From: [Phialemoniopsis] sp. UDSM-2020
Lineage: Eukaryota; Ascomycota; Sordariomycetes; Thyridiales; Thyridiaceae
DNA: 64,000 bases
NCBI GenBank assembly: GCA_018873225.1
Contig: JAEILZ010000004.1
Span: 434,001 to 498,000 of the forward strand
Direction: 5' to 3'
Numbering within the stretch: the stretch's first letter is position 1; the number at the start of each line of letters is the position of its first letter. Below, in pieces: positions 35,934 through 47,602 of the stretch. The notes under the pieces were generated by a model, which saw only the letters and a list, made by a program, of their open reading frames with translations, did not search any database and had not been told where the DNA came from. Both the position numbers and the translations under genes were made by a program.

Positions 35934-37577
35934 TGTATATCGATGTTCGCTGGTCGGTTGGGTGGGTTTGGTGCTGCTCTCTCGTCATCCTGATGCACGT
36001 CAAGCGACTGGTTCCCGACCCTTAAATAGTCGCGAGATTCTAAAAGTTCGGACATATCGCTATGATACAAAGATCTGAATCCTGATGGAGCACAGCCTTC
36101 TGCCGAGAGAGAAAGTTTTCGTAGCTGATTGTTCCATATGCCAGTCTTCCAGATGAACGTGTAGATCTGAGGTCTTGGCATGTGGAGTGGCCAAGGCTTT
36201 TGAGTCCTCTGTAAGAATTAAGGGCCTCGGTTTTACAATGATGACACCAAATAGTCGGCTTTATGTGCACACAATAATTCCGACGTCATGTTTTATGGTT
36301 GGACGCCACGCTATTCCCCTTGGCAGGCCGCAATGTAGAAGGTTTGTTCGAATTTCATGGCGGAGCGACGCGTAATAAGATTTGCTTAATACCTTCGGAT
36401 ACGTATGTCATGGCCGTGACGACGTTGCCGATTGGCTCCCTCAATCGATAATATGTCCATAAGTCGCCATTCGGCCTCCGATTATGTCCGGCCAACGGTC
36501 GAAGGCGCAGAAACCTGCCTATGCCAGCCTTTGTTCCAAGACTTCAAATCATTTGAATGTTGACCTCAATTGTCCCGCTCAATCAAAAGCATCATTCAAT
36601 AACGCTACTGTCTGCTGAGTGTCACACCGGAAGTGTCTTGCTAGACACCGAGTTCACTATCGTAGACTCTCAGTACAGCTTTGAAAGCACACGTCCCGGA
36701 ACGGATGGGCCGCTTCTGGATTGCGGGGATCCGTGCAATACTAACTCATCACCGGGCATGAGAAGGTCAGTCAGTTGACTCACATTCCTAATTCACACCG
36801 TTAACTACGGCCATAAGTCAAGAACGGCATGTTCTATGTGTGGATGGATCGCGCTTCAGCTCTCTGCCAGACTGATGGTTGCTTCAAACAAGGCACGTCG
36901 GGTATATGGAACGGCCTTCTACACCAGTTCCAGTTCGAAGGCCTCTCATTCACATGTTTCAAGCATGATCCAGCAATCTGACAGCCTACCAATACTGTAA
37001 CTGTGACTGCTTAATTCTTCAGTTGACGTTGATTTTTGGCGTGAGCCCCACATTCGCAGCATCTGCGCGCAGCATCTGTTTTGAATGCGCGATATCTCCC
37101 CGAAGCTCCTGTGCTAGAACTCCGTCTTTCGTCTTTCATTGGAATTTTCAAGGCAGCATCGGAAGCACGTTTAATTCTCCCCGAGCATGTTACCCGCCAC
37201 TACCGCGACCGCAGCGCAGAATCTCCACAGTGTTGTCTGCAAACCACCATACAAGGCAACGCTAATGCCTTATGGTGGATGCTTACCCGTCGCCGTTACA
37301 ACATGAACCTCCAATGAAGGCCCAGTAGACATGGTTCCTCAGGCCAAGTGCATGAACCAAGTCTTGACTGGCCAGTGGCGGTCAGGCAATTCCTGGATGC
37401 CCAACACATCGGAAATAAAAGAGCCCTCGGTGAAATGACTACCGTCTTGCCGTCAACACCTTACCTACCAATCGCAATTCACTGACTCAGCTTGGAACTC
37501 TTTCAGACACAGCTGTGTTGACTCAAACCACCCGAAACCTCAGGACAAGCTCGTATCCGTGGCTTAAGATCTTCAAG
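35934..37577. other. Intergenic region of 1.6 kb
   Basis: No gene supported; readings are short and stop-rich. It lies between the divergent secreted GMC gene and the LaeA-like methyltransferase gene. Confidence 0.45.
36022..36028 (-). promoter_or_regulatory. TATA-like element of the secreted GMC gene
   Basis: On the minus strand the sequence reads TATTTAA about 90 bases before the ATG at 35933, a suitable distance for a core promoter. Confidence 0.35.
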
Positions 37578-39251
37578 ATGTCAGACAAGATACCCTCAGG
37601 AGAGGCAGAGGCAACCCAAAAAGGACGACAAGGGTCCGGCAGCCCCTCAGGCACGCCGACCAAGTCATCACCAGCGAAGTCACCAACAGCCAAGTCGCCA
37701 GCAAAATCAACACCGAACAAATCATCGCCAACCCGGTCACCGCCTGCACAGTCGTCACCGGCACCTGCAGCAGATCCAGCTGTGTTTCTTCCACCAGAAC
37801 ATTGGGCACAGGCGGCAGCAGTATGTGATTTGCGGCTGGAGATATGGACGCCGAGCTGTGCTGATATGACTTCTAGGATCATCAGGACGACGATGCTGAT
37901 TCCGCTCTGGGCGCAACAGCGGACTCTACAGCATCCCTGACCTCGAGTATTTTAAGATACCGGACTATTCTTGGTCGAACGTTCCACACTGAGAGAGGAA
38001 ACGCACATTATTGGTATTATCACTTATCATTTATAACTCGCGGTTCTAAAGCTAACTCATGTCAACAGGGGATCCAATGACGAGAAGCAAAATGAAGCTA
38101 TGGACATCAAGTGAGACTTTACAGGGCCACAGTCATGCACTCATTGGCAGGGAATTCTTACACATATATCGAATAGTCACCATGTTCAGACATTGGCTCT
38201 CGATGGAAAACTCTATCTTGCCCCCCTAGGCAAGGACATTCAGGTAGAGAGAGACTTTGGACAGGATTTCAGTAAAACTGTGCTAATTCCTTCTCATAGA
38301 AAGTTATTGATATTGGGACTGGAACTGGTAAGACTGCTCGCCTTGTTATCTAACCGGAAGCCAGACTGAAGCGTGCTTTCATCCATGGTACAGGTATCTG
38401 GGCAATGTAAGTGGATGATGTTCCGGGACTCATCAGAGCCATGTTAACAAAAGGTAACAGCGATTTTGCCGACGAGTATCCCAACTGCGAGGTGATAGGG
38501 ACGGACCTCTCCCCGATCCAGCCGACATGGATTCCTCCGAATCTTTAATTGTGAGCCATCTTGATCCCACTCATCTACACTACACTACGGTGAATCTAAC
38601 AAGTCTGTATCAATCAGTCAAATAGATGACTGCACGCAAGAGTGGACCTTCGAACCGAATTCCCTCGACTACGTCCACATTCGCTTCCTCGCTGGAAGCA
38701 TCGCCGACTGGACTCAACTGTTTTCAGAGGCGTACAGATGCCTCAAACCCGGTGGTATTCTGGAGAGCTTTGAGCCTTCCGCCATCATTGAAAGCGACGA
38801 TGGCACCGTCGACGAAAATAGCGCTCTCGCGCAGTGGGGCAAACTATTTGTCGAAGGCGGCAAGAAGGTAGGCCGCTCTTTCACGGTTGTACAGGACGAC
38901 ATTCAGAACAAGGCGATGGAGGAAGCTGGATTCACTGATATCCACGAGTGGAAGTTCAAGGTTTGTGGACACTTACCCTGATGTTGAGCTCTAAAAAGAC
39001 TTACACAGACACAGTCACCCATTGGACAATGGCCACAGGATCCTAGGCTGAGGGAGGTCGGCCAGTATGCACAGGTCACTATGGAACAGGACTCCGAGGG
39101 TCTCATCCTCTTCATGGCCAATGTCCTCGGAGGGTGGACGAAGGAAGAAATCTTGGTGTACATTGCTCACGTCAGGCGTGAAATCCGCTCCGGCAAGAAG
39201 CACGGGTGGTATTGGCAAAAGGACGTTTGGGGCCGCAAGCCAATGAGTTGA
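37578..39251 (+). pseudogene. LaeA-like SAM methyltransferase with in-frame stop
   Basis: Nine exons can be placed in frame: 37578-37820, 37877-38013, 38069-38110, 38177-38243, 38300-38327, 38394-38406, 38461-38550, 38618-38960 and 39015-39251 (400 codons). The product begins with a Ser/Pro/Lys-rich tail (KSSPAKSPTAKSPAK). It continues with a TAM/LaeA-like methyltransferase: [15 protein letters not shown], motif [28 protein letters not shown], then DDCTQEWTF, LKPGGILESFEP and a normal C-terminus ending GWYWQKDVWGRKP. Codon 206 (38546-38548) is TAA, directly after IPPNL and before FQIDDC, where relatives have a sense codon. No donor before it restores the frame. Downstream splice sites and frame are intact, so the loss is recent or a sequence error. 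Sixth exon is only 13 nt. Confidence 0.7.
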
Positions 39252-39396
39252 GCAGTGGACGTTTGTGGCATTGGGAGTTTGATCAACATTGCGGAGGAGG
39301 AGACAAGCACACATGTATAGACCATGATATGGCTTCTATCTTTACACATTGACTAGGGCTCTTTCGGCCTTCACCTACTCATTTTCTAACGATAAA

Positions 39397-40742
39397 TCAG
39401 CTGTACCAGAAATTCGGCGTCCAGTTGACGTAGCTCGCGTTGATAGCCTTGATGTCGGGCACACCCAGGTTCGCAGCGTCGTTCATGAGCTCCGTGTGCA
39501 TGATGCTGACCGCCTTCTCAACGCCCTCGAGCCCAAACACGTTCGAGTACATAAACGGACGGCCCAGACCCACGGCCCGGACGCCGAGCGCTAGTAGGCG
39601 CAGCGCGTCGGTGCCGTGGCGCACGCCGCCGTCGGCGAGCACCTCGGTCTGGCGGAAGATGTCCGGGTCTTCGTTGTAGATCTCGAGCGCGATCTCGAGC
39701 GACGAGCGCGAGCCGTCGAGGTTGCGCCCGCCGTGGTTGGAGAGGATGATGGCCGGCACGCCGTGGTCGACGGCGGCGCGGGCGTCGGCGACCGTCTGGA
39801 TGCCCTTGAGGATGATGGGCAGAGACGTCATGTTGCGGTACCTGTCGAGAACGTCCCATGTGTTGGTGATGAACTGCGTGTTTCTAGAGCGTGGCTGTGT
39901 TAGTCTTGGCTTCTTCAGTATGCCAAAAGTGGAGTACAACATACGCGGATCCGACACCAAAGCGTGCTGCCCTCTGCCGACTGGGGCTTCCGGGCGAGTC
40001 GACGGACCAGACGATTGCCTTGCTCCCGACAGCCTCCACGCGGTCAAAGAGGATCTGATCCTCTGTGTAATTGTTGTTCACGTAGAGCTGAGTAAAGAAG
40101 ACCTGGTCTTCAGCCGCAGCTTTGGCAATCGTCTCGATGGGCAGAGAGGAATATCCGGACGGCTGGGAAAAATTTGTACCAAGTCAGGGTGCCGTCAGTG
40201 ACAGAGGCATAGGGTCACATACCATGTACAAGATATTTCCTGATGCCGCTCCTTTGATCAGGTTGAGCTCCGCATCGGGATGCCCATATCCACCCCGAGC
40301 ACAAGGGCTGATGAAGAAGGGGCTGGAGAAGTTGTAGCCAAGGATAGTCGTGCTGATTAAGACAAAATAGTCAGTGACTAAGTCCCATACACGTTTTGCG
40401 ACGCATATGTGCTCACTTCAGGCTGGATGCTATGTTGCTGATGTCCAGCATAGTCCTAGGGCGCAGACTGTAACGAGTGAACACTTCTAGGTTGTTGCGA
40501 TAGGACCACTCGCCGCCTGCGCCGTTACGATAGTACGTGTAGTTCAGTGTGGGCAAGTAGTTCCTGGCCGCCCATTCAAAGTCATTGAGCGCGACGATAT
40601 CAGTTAGATTGGGCAATTGACCTTTTGGGAGATCTCCCAAGATGTCCGAGATGCCCGTGTCTGGCTCATTGAGAAATGGGCGGGCGGCATGGGCCACGGA
40701 CGCAAGCAGTAAGCCATAGCCAAGGGATTGCAGTGTATACAT
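39397..40742 (-). CDS. Secreted FMN-dependent alpha-hydroxy-acid oxidase
   Basis: Four exons (40742-40417, 40352-40223, 40162-39945, 39883-39397) give 386 residues. The N-terminal hydrophobic stretch (about 1-19, ending SVAHA) is a signal peptide. The rest is a complete FMN hydroxy-acid dehydrogenase barrel: RPRTMLD, SPFFISPCARGGYGHP, VFFTQLYV, PIILKGIQT (Lys251), SNHGGRNLDG with catalytic His275 and Arg278, and LADGGVRHGTDALRLLALG for phosphate binding. Members oxidise L-lactate, glycolate or larger 2-hydroxy acids. Secretion is unusual but occurs in fungi. It ends 145 bases from the broken methyltransferase (convergent) and may belong with the GMC oxidases. Confidence 0.9.
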
Positions 40743-41450
40743 CTTGAAAATAAGATCCGTGGTATGTCAAGGGTGGGTTGGAGTAAGCTCGAAGTATGCT
40801 CAGAGGTTCGCGGGTGCTAGTAGCAGGACCGTCATGAGGGCATGTTATGATTATATGTACTTGCGCCAGGACCGAAGCTTTGCGTCAATTGGCATCTTGA
40901 TTCATTTATCCGCCTCATTTTCTTACACCCGGTCGCCATGCGGCATCGTCGGTGTCTTTAACGTAGACCTGCTTGGCATGCCCTCGAGCCGAGACTATGA
41001 CGCTGACCAAGCCTTACAGATAGATGATACAGAGATGTCAGCCACTGCGGCGCGCGGCCCAGTGAGTACATCTCTCTTGGGACTGCCGGAGCTAGGCCAG
41101 ATCTGTCGGCTTAAAAACCTGGTTTCAGTCACCGAGTCGTGTCGAGGCGTATCGCCTTGCAGCAGTGGAGTCCACTAAGATTCTAGTGCTCGATCCTCAA
41201 ATTCGGGCCGATATTTTCGCTGACTTAAGCACATTCATCCCACTGAGGCCGCCGTTGAGCATGTTCTTTGTGGAGTGCATACAAGGATCCAAGAGACCAT
41301 ATGCGAGATTAGATGATCAGATAAGATGGTTTAAGCATAAACGGGCAGATTGCAGGGGCAGAAAGATCGTGATGCAGGGAACAGTTGAGTGTCGCATCTT
41401 CGGCGTAGCGTCCGCTGCTAAAAACCTCAAGCCCACCTTGGTCCCCGACG
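40743..41450. other. Intergenic region of 0.7 kb
   Basis: Upstream of the FMN oxidase and downstream of the CorA-like gene. A 144-codon plus-strand reading (40744-41178) has no motif and lies over the likely promoter; not accepted. Confidence 0.45.
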
Positions 41451-43111
41451 CTATACGAGCTCCATACCGCCCTTGAAGGGTTCCAGCATCCGGCTTTCTT
41501 GCTTCTTCCGAGATCGGTGGGTTGCAATATACCAAGCACCTACTGTTATGGTCGTCACTCCCACCGCAAGGACAATAAAGATCCATATGTATCCAGAGAC
41601 GACAGCGTGACCATCTTTACCTCCCCAATCGAAGAAGGTTGTTGAGAATATGGACTGCCGCTAGTCAGAGAAGAGTTTGAGGGCGAGTAGTTACAAGGGG
41701 AAGAAGATAAAAGATGACCGTATGCCGCATGCTTACAGCAAGAGTTGTCAACGGCAAAAAGACCATTGTCAGTAACGCGATCGATCGCATCTGAGAGCTA
41801 TCCCTTCTCATGTCCATTGATAAGCCAGTACTCGCCCTTGCCAAACTGAGATTGGCCTTGTTATCCTCTCGAGCGAAATGATTCCAGACCTAAGAGGTGT
41901 TAGTATGGTCTCACGTGCGACTTGACGGTGAACTCGCCGTTTGCATGGTCAGAGACATGTTGTCCATGATCATGCGGCAATCGTCGATCTTGCCGTCGAG
42001 TTCATCCAAGATCTCTGACAACCGAGTCCCGATCTGTGCTCCAGCCCACGGAGTCAATCTTTCGAACATATGCGAGCATTTGTCCATTTGCGCCGCCTTG
42101 TCGATTACTTTCCTAGCCTGCAGCTTGAACGCCAATATATGGTTGATCAGCTCCCTGGACTCATAGCACATCTTGAGAAAGTCTGTCATCTTGCTCTTAT
42201 CCATGTTTAGATCTAACTTGTGTGCCGTCGATGCTCGCAGGGCGAATCGTCCGAGAAGCCGATCTGCCTCGTCTTGGAGTCTGACTCGCTCCATTTCCGC
42301 AAACATGCCCAATATCAATAGGGGATGGTTGTCCTCTGCGGTGTTCAACTTTTCCATTCGAGACCTGAATTGTTCCTTCTGGTTTTTGTCACATCCGAAG
42401 ACGACGGCGAGGCTCTTTCTGGAATCAACGACATATGTCGAGGCAACAGCCGTGTCGCCTGGAAGTAAAGTACTTGTTCGAGCTGTGCAGCCTGTGATGA
42501 ATCGTCAACACTGAGTGTATTTGATTTGGAAGAACGGCTTTGTGAACCCTACATGTCATACGTCCTAGAGCGCTCTGAATATGCTCTTGCATCGAGAAGT
42601 GGACAACCTCTCTCGAGACTGTCCGTTTTATGGCTGGAAGGATGTGAAACTGGTTGATGATTTGACTGAAAACATGTGTCTTGAAGGGCAGATTGTCGAT
42701 GGGGCCAGGAACACCCGGGAATATGCTCTCGCCCCTATCACATAGACTGGACTGTGATGAGTATCCGCTGTGATAATGCATGGGTAGAACTGCTTACACG
42801 ATGCAGACGCCGGAATTCCGATCGCCGTGGTCGAAGATTGGACACTGCACTATTAGTCACGTTTGCGTAGTCTAGATTGGAAGCAAAGTTCGTACTGTTT
42901 CTAGCCATTGAACCCATTCGCGGGCAGTGATGAGGGTTCTTGATGACAAATTCTTGACTGGGAATCAGCAAGCCCAAGCTCAAGTCTTGTAGAGTAGGTC
43001 AAATACCTCATTATCATCGGACTTGTACAATACCGTAGCTGGTCGGGGCTGATAATCGAAGAACCCATAGTCTGAATCAGACCAAATTGCGTTCCGGCGT
43101 TCCCAATCCAT
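41451..43111 (-). CDS. Fungal CorA-like membrane protein
   Basis: Seven exons can be joined: 43111-43007, 42952-42896, 42844-42798, 42746-42553, 42491-41938, 41889-41737 and 41654-41451, giving 437 residues. The soluble part shows LPFKTHVFSQIINQF, VSREVVHFSM, ARTSTLLPGDTAVASTYV, HPLLILGMFAEMERVRL and VWNHFAREDN. Two C-terminal membrane segments follow (QMRSIALLTMVFLPLTTLAS and GYIWIFIVLAVGVTTITVGA). This is the fungal family related to CorA magnesium channels but without the GMN motif, so ion transport is uncertain. The fifth intron (41890-41937, 48 nt) must use a GC donor (GCGAGT) to keep frame. The first two exons are the least certain, and the start could lie further upstream. Confidence 0.72.
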
Positions 43112-43669
43112 GCCACATTACAGTCTTTCAGCTGCTTGAGATCAGGCGATTGTAATAGATACTTCAATAAGAACAGAGTTATCCATAATGTTGTCAGGAG
43201 GAGCTGGGTGCGGAAGAAGATGCATGTAGTCCCGGCGGTGAGAGCATCGAGGAGTGCCAGCCAATTATCTGGCATCATAGCTTGTACGAAATTGAGCATG
43301 TCTTACAAACACAGTCGATCTAGACCACCCAAAAGAAAAGGGCTGCAGACCGAGGCAAGCGAGTCTGCGATTTGACGTTACATACTTGATTGGGCTGGGT
43401 GCATGCAGCGGCTCGAGGCGGAGTACTATCAGGAGGTGCTGAGAGCGGAGCCCAGCTTCTGCAATGATTCGTCAAGCCAAGCACCCGATATGTATGCTGA
43501 GCTGGACACAACCGCCACTACTGAAGCTCTGCGCTGAAGTCTGTCCGCCCAGTACAAATGCTGAGGTGGCGCAGTATTTTCCGTTGTGACCCTCCCTCCC
43601 TACTCCCTGCGACCGCCGCGAATCTCGCTCACATCCCACACCAAATCCGGTCTAGAACCCCAAGGCAGC
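43112..43669. other. Divergent intergenic region
   Basis: A 132-codon minus-strand reading (42901-43299) overlaps the CorA-like first exons in another frame and is not accepted. Otherwise nothing recognisable. Confidence 0.45.
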
Positions 43670-44009
43670 ATGTCATCGCAAGAAAGCCTGGCCTCTGTCG
43701 GCTCCAACTCATTTGAGCATGTCCTGCGGAAAAGATATACCAACCCAGGAATGCTGAAGCGAGCTCTGGATGAGCTTTGCGGACCACAGGACTATTCGCT
43801 AATGGTAGGAAATTAGCACTCTACTGTCGCCTGTCACGCTGACTCGGACCTCCAGGAGCAGCGCGGCAGATGGATTCTCAAGCTTCCTAAGCAATTGAGC
43901 GAGGTACGAGCTGACAGGATTCGAACCTTTCGAGAATGAGAACAAAAACTAATATGCTCTACAGGCTGAACTCGAAGGATTGGAGCAGAAGGCCTTTCAT
44001 CATTATTGA
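43670..44009 (+). CDS. Small three-exon protein, related to the gene at 47603
   Basis: Exons 43670-43804, 43856-43903 and 43965-44009 all join in phase 0 to a 75-residue polar protein. Both introns have good signals (GTAGGA...CTCCAG and GTACGA...CTACAG, the second with CTAAT nearby). It is not a known family to me. The core reads LKRALDELCGPQDYSLM, then the intron, then EQRGRWILKLPKQLSE, then AELEGLEQKAF. A second small gene at 47603 has the matching pattern and an intron at the same place after the Met codon. No signal peptide or membrane segment is present. It is convergent with the protein kinase. Confidence 0.55.
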
Positions 44010-44389
44010 CATCTGCCGGGGAGTTGCATACTAGGAAATGCATGCAAGCTGTCACGCAATGAAACTCCACGAGATGATAAATTAATTATCGCGTCAGCGT
44101 TGAATGTGACAATCAGACTCCCACGCCATTTGTCAATAATCGACTACTATATACACAAGTGACACAAGCTTGCATGGCAAAACGCCGGTCTGCCCTAAGA
44201 ATGAGTCCTAAGTGGTACTGCTATCAGGAACTGCAGAAACTCCAATAGATCCTAAACCCCAACAATGCCGTGGAAACGCCGACCTCCAGAGAAGAAAGGC
44301 AAGAGAACACAGTAATAAACAGATGAAGGAACATAAGGTAAGATAGAATAGAACAATGTCAATGATTCCGACTCTACCGGCAGCGATCA
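44010..44389. other. Short intergenic region
   Basis: AT-rich sequence between the convergent small gene and the kinase; no gene seen. Confidence 0.5.
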
Positions 44390-46300
44390 TTAAGACTCAA
44401 CACGTAGCCATTGCTCTGACTCTTCATGGAGCGATCGTTCCGACTCCTCAAGGGGTTTTGTGAAGTATTCCGAGTCTTCACAGGTCCTGAGTATGGCTTG
44501 TAGTTTGTTAACCAGTTGATCTGATTTATATCTTCTCCCCGGAAGAGGTGTAAGCATTCGAAATTTGATGATAGCCAAGAAGTCTTTGTGGTATTGCGTG
44601 CAATATTCATGTTGTAGCAGGATGTCGATCCATTCTGAGACCTTTGGCTTGACTTTGGGTTTGCCTTTCTCAATCTTGAAGAAGATATCCGAATCAATTT
44701 TATTGTGATCCATCTCCAGGCGGACGTTGGGAAAGATGTCATGAGCTGACCGATACCCTTGAAGTTGCCAGGTGACGAATTCCAGGAACACGCAACCTAG
44801 TGAGAATATGTCGCACGCCCTCGAAATCTTTCCCTTCGGCAGATCAAATTCGGGGGCGCGATAGGTAGCTGTCATTTGTTGGGCTTGCGGATTCGAGATG
44901 GACCTGGAAAGGAGGCTGTGTAGCTGACCTAGACCGAAGTCTGTTATGACAAGCCTGTTCTGGTCCTCAAAATAGAGGATATTCTCCCCTTTTACGTCTC
45001 CATGCCTTCCGTAAAGCTCTGCATCGCTTTCGCTGTGGGCTCGCTTTACTCTTCTCTCGTCATTGTGGACGAAACAAATGGCTTTGGCGAGCTCGAAACA
45101 CTGGTTGGCCATCCATGGGCACAGCCCGGACCGTTCCTCGTCAGCACTTCGCCAGTACTCCCATAGGTTGCCCTGGGCCCATGGAAATACAAAGTGAAAT
45201 GTCGAAGAAGACTCTCCCTTCACTCCATCTTGTTTGACTTCGAAGGTGAAGAGGAGCCGGATTAGATTCAACCTCTCGGAGTTCTGGCAGCTCAGTAGTG
45301 AGGCTAACTCCTGGTCAAAACTGTTCCTATCCGACTCATGCAGCGTTTTCAATGCATAGAGTCCGTCGGAGAATTCTTGGCCATTCTTGACGAGTCAATG
45401 TTAGAACCATCTCACAAGTTGGGGAAATTTGAAAATACTCACCATTGAGGATACATTGAGGTGCGCTGGATGAAACCTGACCATCTGCACTTTGGCAAAA
45501 CCACCAAGTATAGCGGAATTGCTTGGCAAGTTTTCTCGCTGCTTTCGTTGAATCTCCGGGACGTTCGGCTGTGGTTGACGGTCTTCCTCTACAATGGGGA
45601 GGACATCTTTGCTTTTTAGATGGTAATGATAGTGCTGACGGCCTTCGACTTTGAAGTAGGGAGATGACATTGCATGACTCCACCGGCAAATGTCATGGGT
45701 ATGGATCGTGGCGAGGTTTGGAATCCGATCATGCTTGTGGCCTGAATCACCGGATTTGGCACATGCACCGATGCCACTTCTGTCACCTCGCTTTATCTCA
45801 AGCGGAAGACAATGATCGTCAAAGCCCCGTTCAATAAAGGCTGGGAAGCTTTTAACTACTCCAGCACCAATGAGAGCAGCGAGTAGCCGGAAGCAAGGTC
45901 GTTTACAGCGAGCCCCACCTCCGACCAATATTTCGCGCGAAAGCTGTGCTTTCTCAAGCGGTTTTGAGTCTTTCCAGGGACGCAAGTTGTTGACAACTCC
46001 GAGAATTCTTGCAGTGGACATGATGCGTTCGACAGCATCGCGCGGTACAAAGAAGCCATGGGGATGCGATGGGGGATAAATCGTCGAGGTATCGAGATCT
46101 TCAAAGATATTTTGTTCCCCATCGGGATCTGACTCCAGTGAATGGCCCACAGAGTCGGAAACAAGACGTTGCCTGTGGTCGCTGAGATATAATTTGTTTC
46201 CGCGATCCTGGCAGTGCTTCACCTTCTCATTTCTCAGGCCCTCCTTAGAACGAACCCCATGGGACGACGGTGTGCTTGACGACATTGCGCTGGTATCCAA
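44390..46300 (-). CDS. Serine/threonine protein kinase, fungal accessory type
   Basis: Two exons (46300-45443 and 45385-44390, phase 0; donor GTGAGT, acceptor GTCAAG) give 617 residues. The C-terminal half is a kinase domain: ATP-site Lys299 (ALKTL), hinge region FVFPWAQGNLWEYW, catalytic loop HGDVKGEN with Asp416 and Asn421, DFG at 435-437, and APE in YRAPEF. HRD is replaced by HGD, common in this fungal expansion. The 280-residue N-terminal region has no known domain but contains HPHGFFVPRDAVERIMS, reminiscent of other fungal kinases with lineage-specific regulators. All catalytic residues are present, so activity is likely. The coding sequence is AT-richer than most genes here. Small related genes flank it on both sides. 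Confidence 0.88.
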
Positions 46301-47602
46301 TGGTAGTGTTGATGGAGGCCGCCACGAATGCGACCGGGCGCACGCCTCTACTGTGGGTGCCTTGGAGTCCGTTCGGTACTGATTGGCCAGTTATTGTCTT
46401 GAATTCAATGGTAGCAAAAGGTCGCAGCAATGAGGACAATTAAAAACCCTCTCAGTGAACCGAACAGCGCGCCCGACAGTCGTTGAGATGAGAATCATTG
46501 GTAGTGCAGTGCAAGGGGTGGGGATGTGCATTAAATACTTATAGGTCCAACATCGTTCTGTAGGTCATTTGGAACAGGCTGTGACCGATGAAGAGACTTC
46601 TACTACAAATTTACTTTGGGTAGTATGCGGTTGCCTTTTAGAAACATAGCCTGGCAGTGCCTCCAGCCTCATGGACATTCTCCGACCTCACCGAGCCACT
46701 GGGAGACAAAGTCACACGTCCCAAACATGTCATGGATCATCCCAGCTGTGTTGCTAAGCAGCAATAGACAGACAAACGAACCAACAGAGGCCGAATGCTA
46801 CCATTATCAATCCAAATATCGAGGGGGTGGATTTTGTCGAGTGCGCGAGGATTTGTCGTTGTGCCTCTCTGTTTGCCTTAGGATATGCCTTCTGTGGAGC
46901 CTAATGTGTTGTGACGTGGGTACCGGGGGGGATAAATCACCGAAGACCTTGTAGGTCGTGAACCGTCAATTATTGGACGAAGTGCCCTTAGAAGATCGTG
47001 CATGGCTTGCTGTATGCTTGAAAACCTCGAGGAACCCTGGGTACAAGACCATCCCGTTCACCCTCGGGCTTTCATTGTGCGAGGGGCAGGATGCGCGCAC
47101 CATTGCCTGTTGTCATATCAGCTGGGCGTACTTCGCCTGCAACGTGGACCAATAATAAAGTTCAGTGTGGTGGCATTGGCACACTCCCTGCAGTAGCTGA
47201 CGGGCCAAACGAAGCGAGTAAGGTTCGCCCACTTGCTAAGGTGTTACCTCTAGCTCACACTACTGTGTGAGGCTCGTTTAGTGTTAATAAAAAGTGACAA
47301 AGAGACACGCAGCGGGAGCTGCGCGCCTTTACGACATCCCGCCCCCAATGAAATTCCACGGGGCCATTCACAGCGACCACAGTGATGCAGCATAAGGCTG
47401 TGATTGTGGCCCGGTAGGAGTAGGCTACCTTACAGGCTGTCTCTGATTGCGGTGGATTTGAACTTATAAAAACGTCGTAGTGAGCCACGGTTCAAAGTTT
47501 TCTGGATCTACACAGATTACCACAACACATTCACTGCTCAAGCCAGTTCCCTTTCATTCTACAGTGTCCCATTTAGTAAGCCTCTATCCTAAACCCGGGA
47601 AG
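46301..47602. other. Gene-poor stretch of 1.3 kb
   Basis: No gene supported. It holds the promoter of the kinase (minus) on the left and a TATA element for the small gene at 47603 on the right. Confidence 0.45.
47465..47471 (+). promoter_or_regulatory. TATA box of the small gene at 47603
   Basis: TATAAAA lies about 135 bases before the ATG at 47603. It supports that reading being transcribed. Confidence 0.4.

Noticed and set aside
40744..41178. Plus-strand reading of 144 codons divergent from the FMN oxidase
   Set aside because: No recognisable sequence and it sits on the probable promoter.
42901..43299. Minus-strand reading of 132 codons starting MLNFVQAMM
   Set aside because: Another frame of the same strand gives the CorA-like N-terminal exons (GFFDYQPRPATVLYK) that splice in phase to conserved family sequence.
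43900..44000. A tRNA-like segment on the minus strand (GGTTCGAATCC with partly pairing ends) within the small gene at 43670
   Set aside because: The T-stem pairs only three bases, the D-arm is too short and no anticodon stem forms. It lies in an intron with good splice signals, so chance is more likely.
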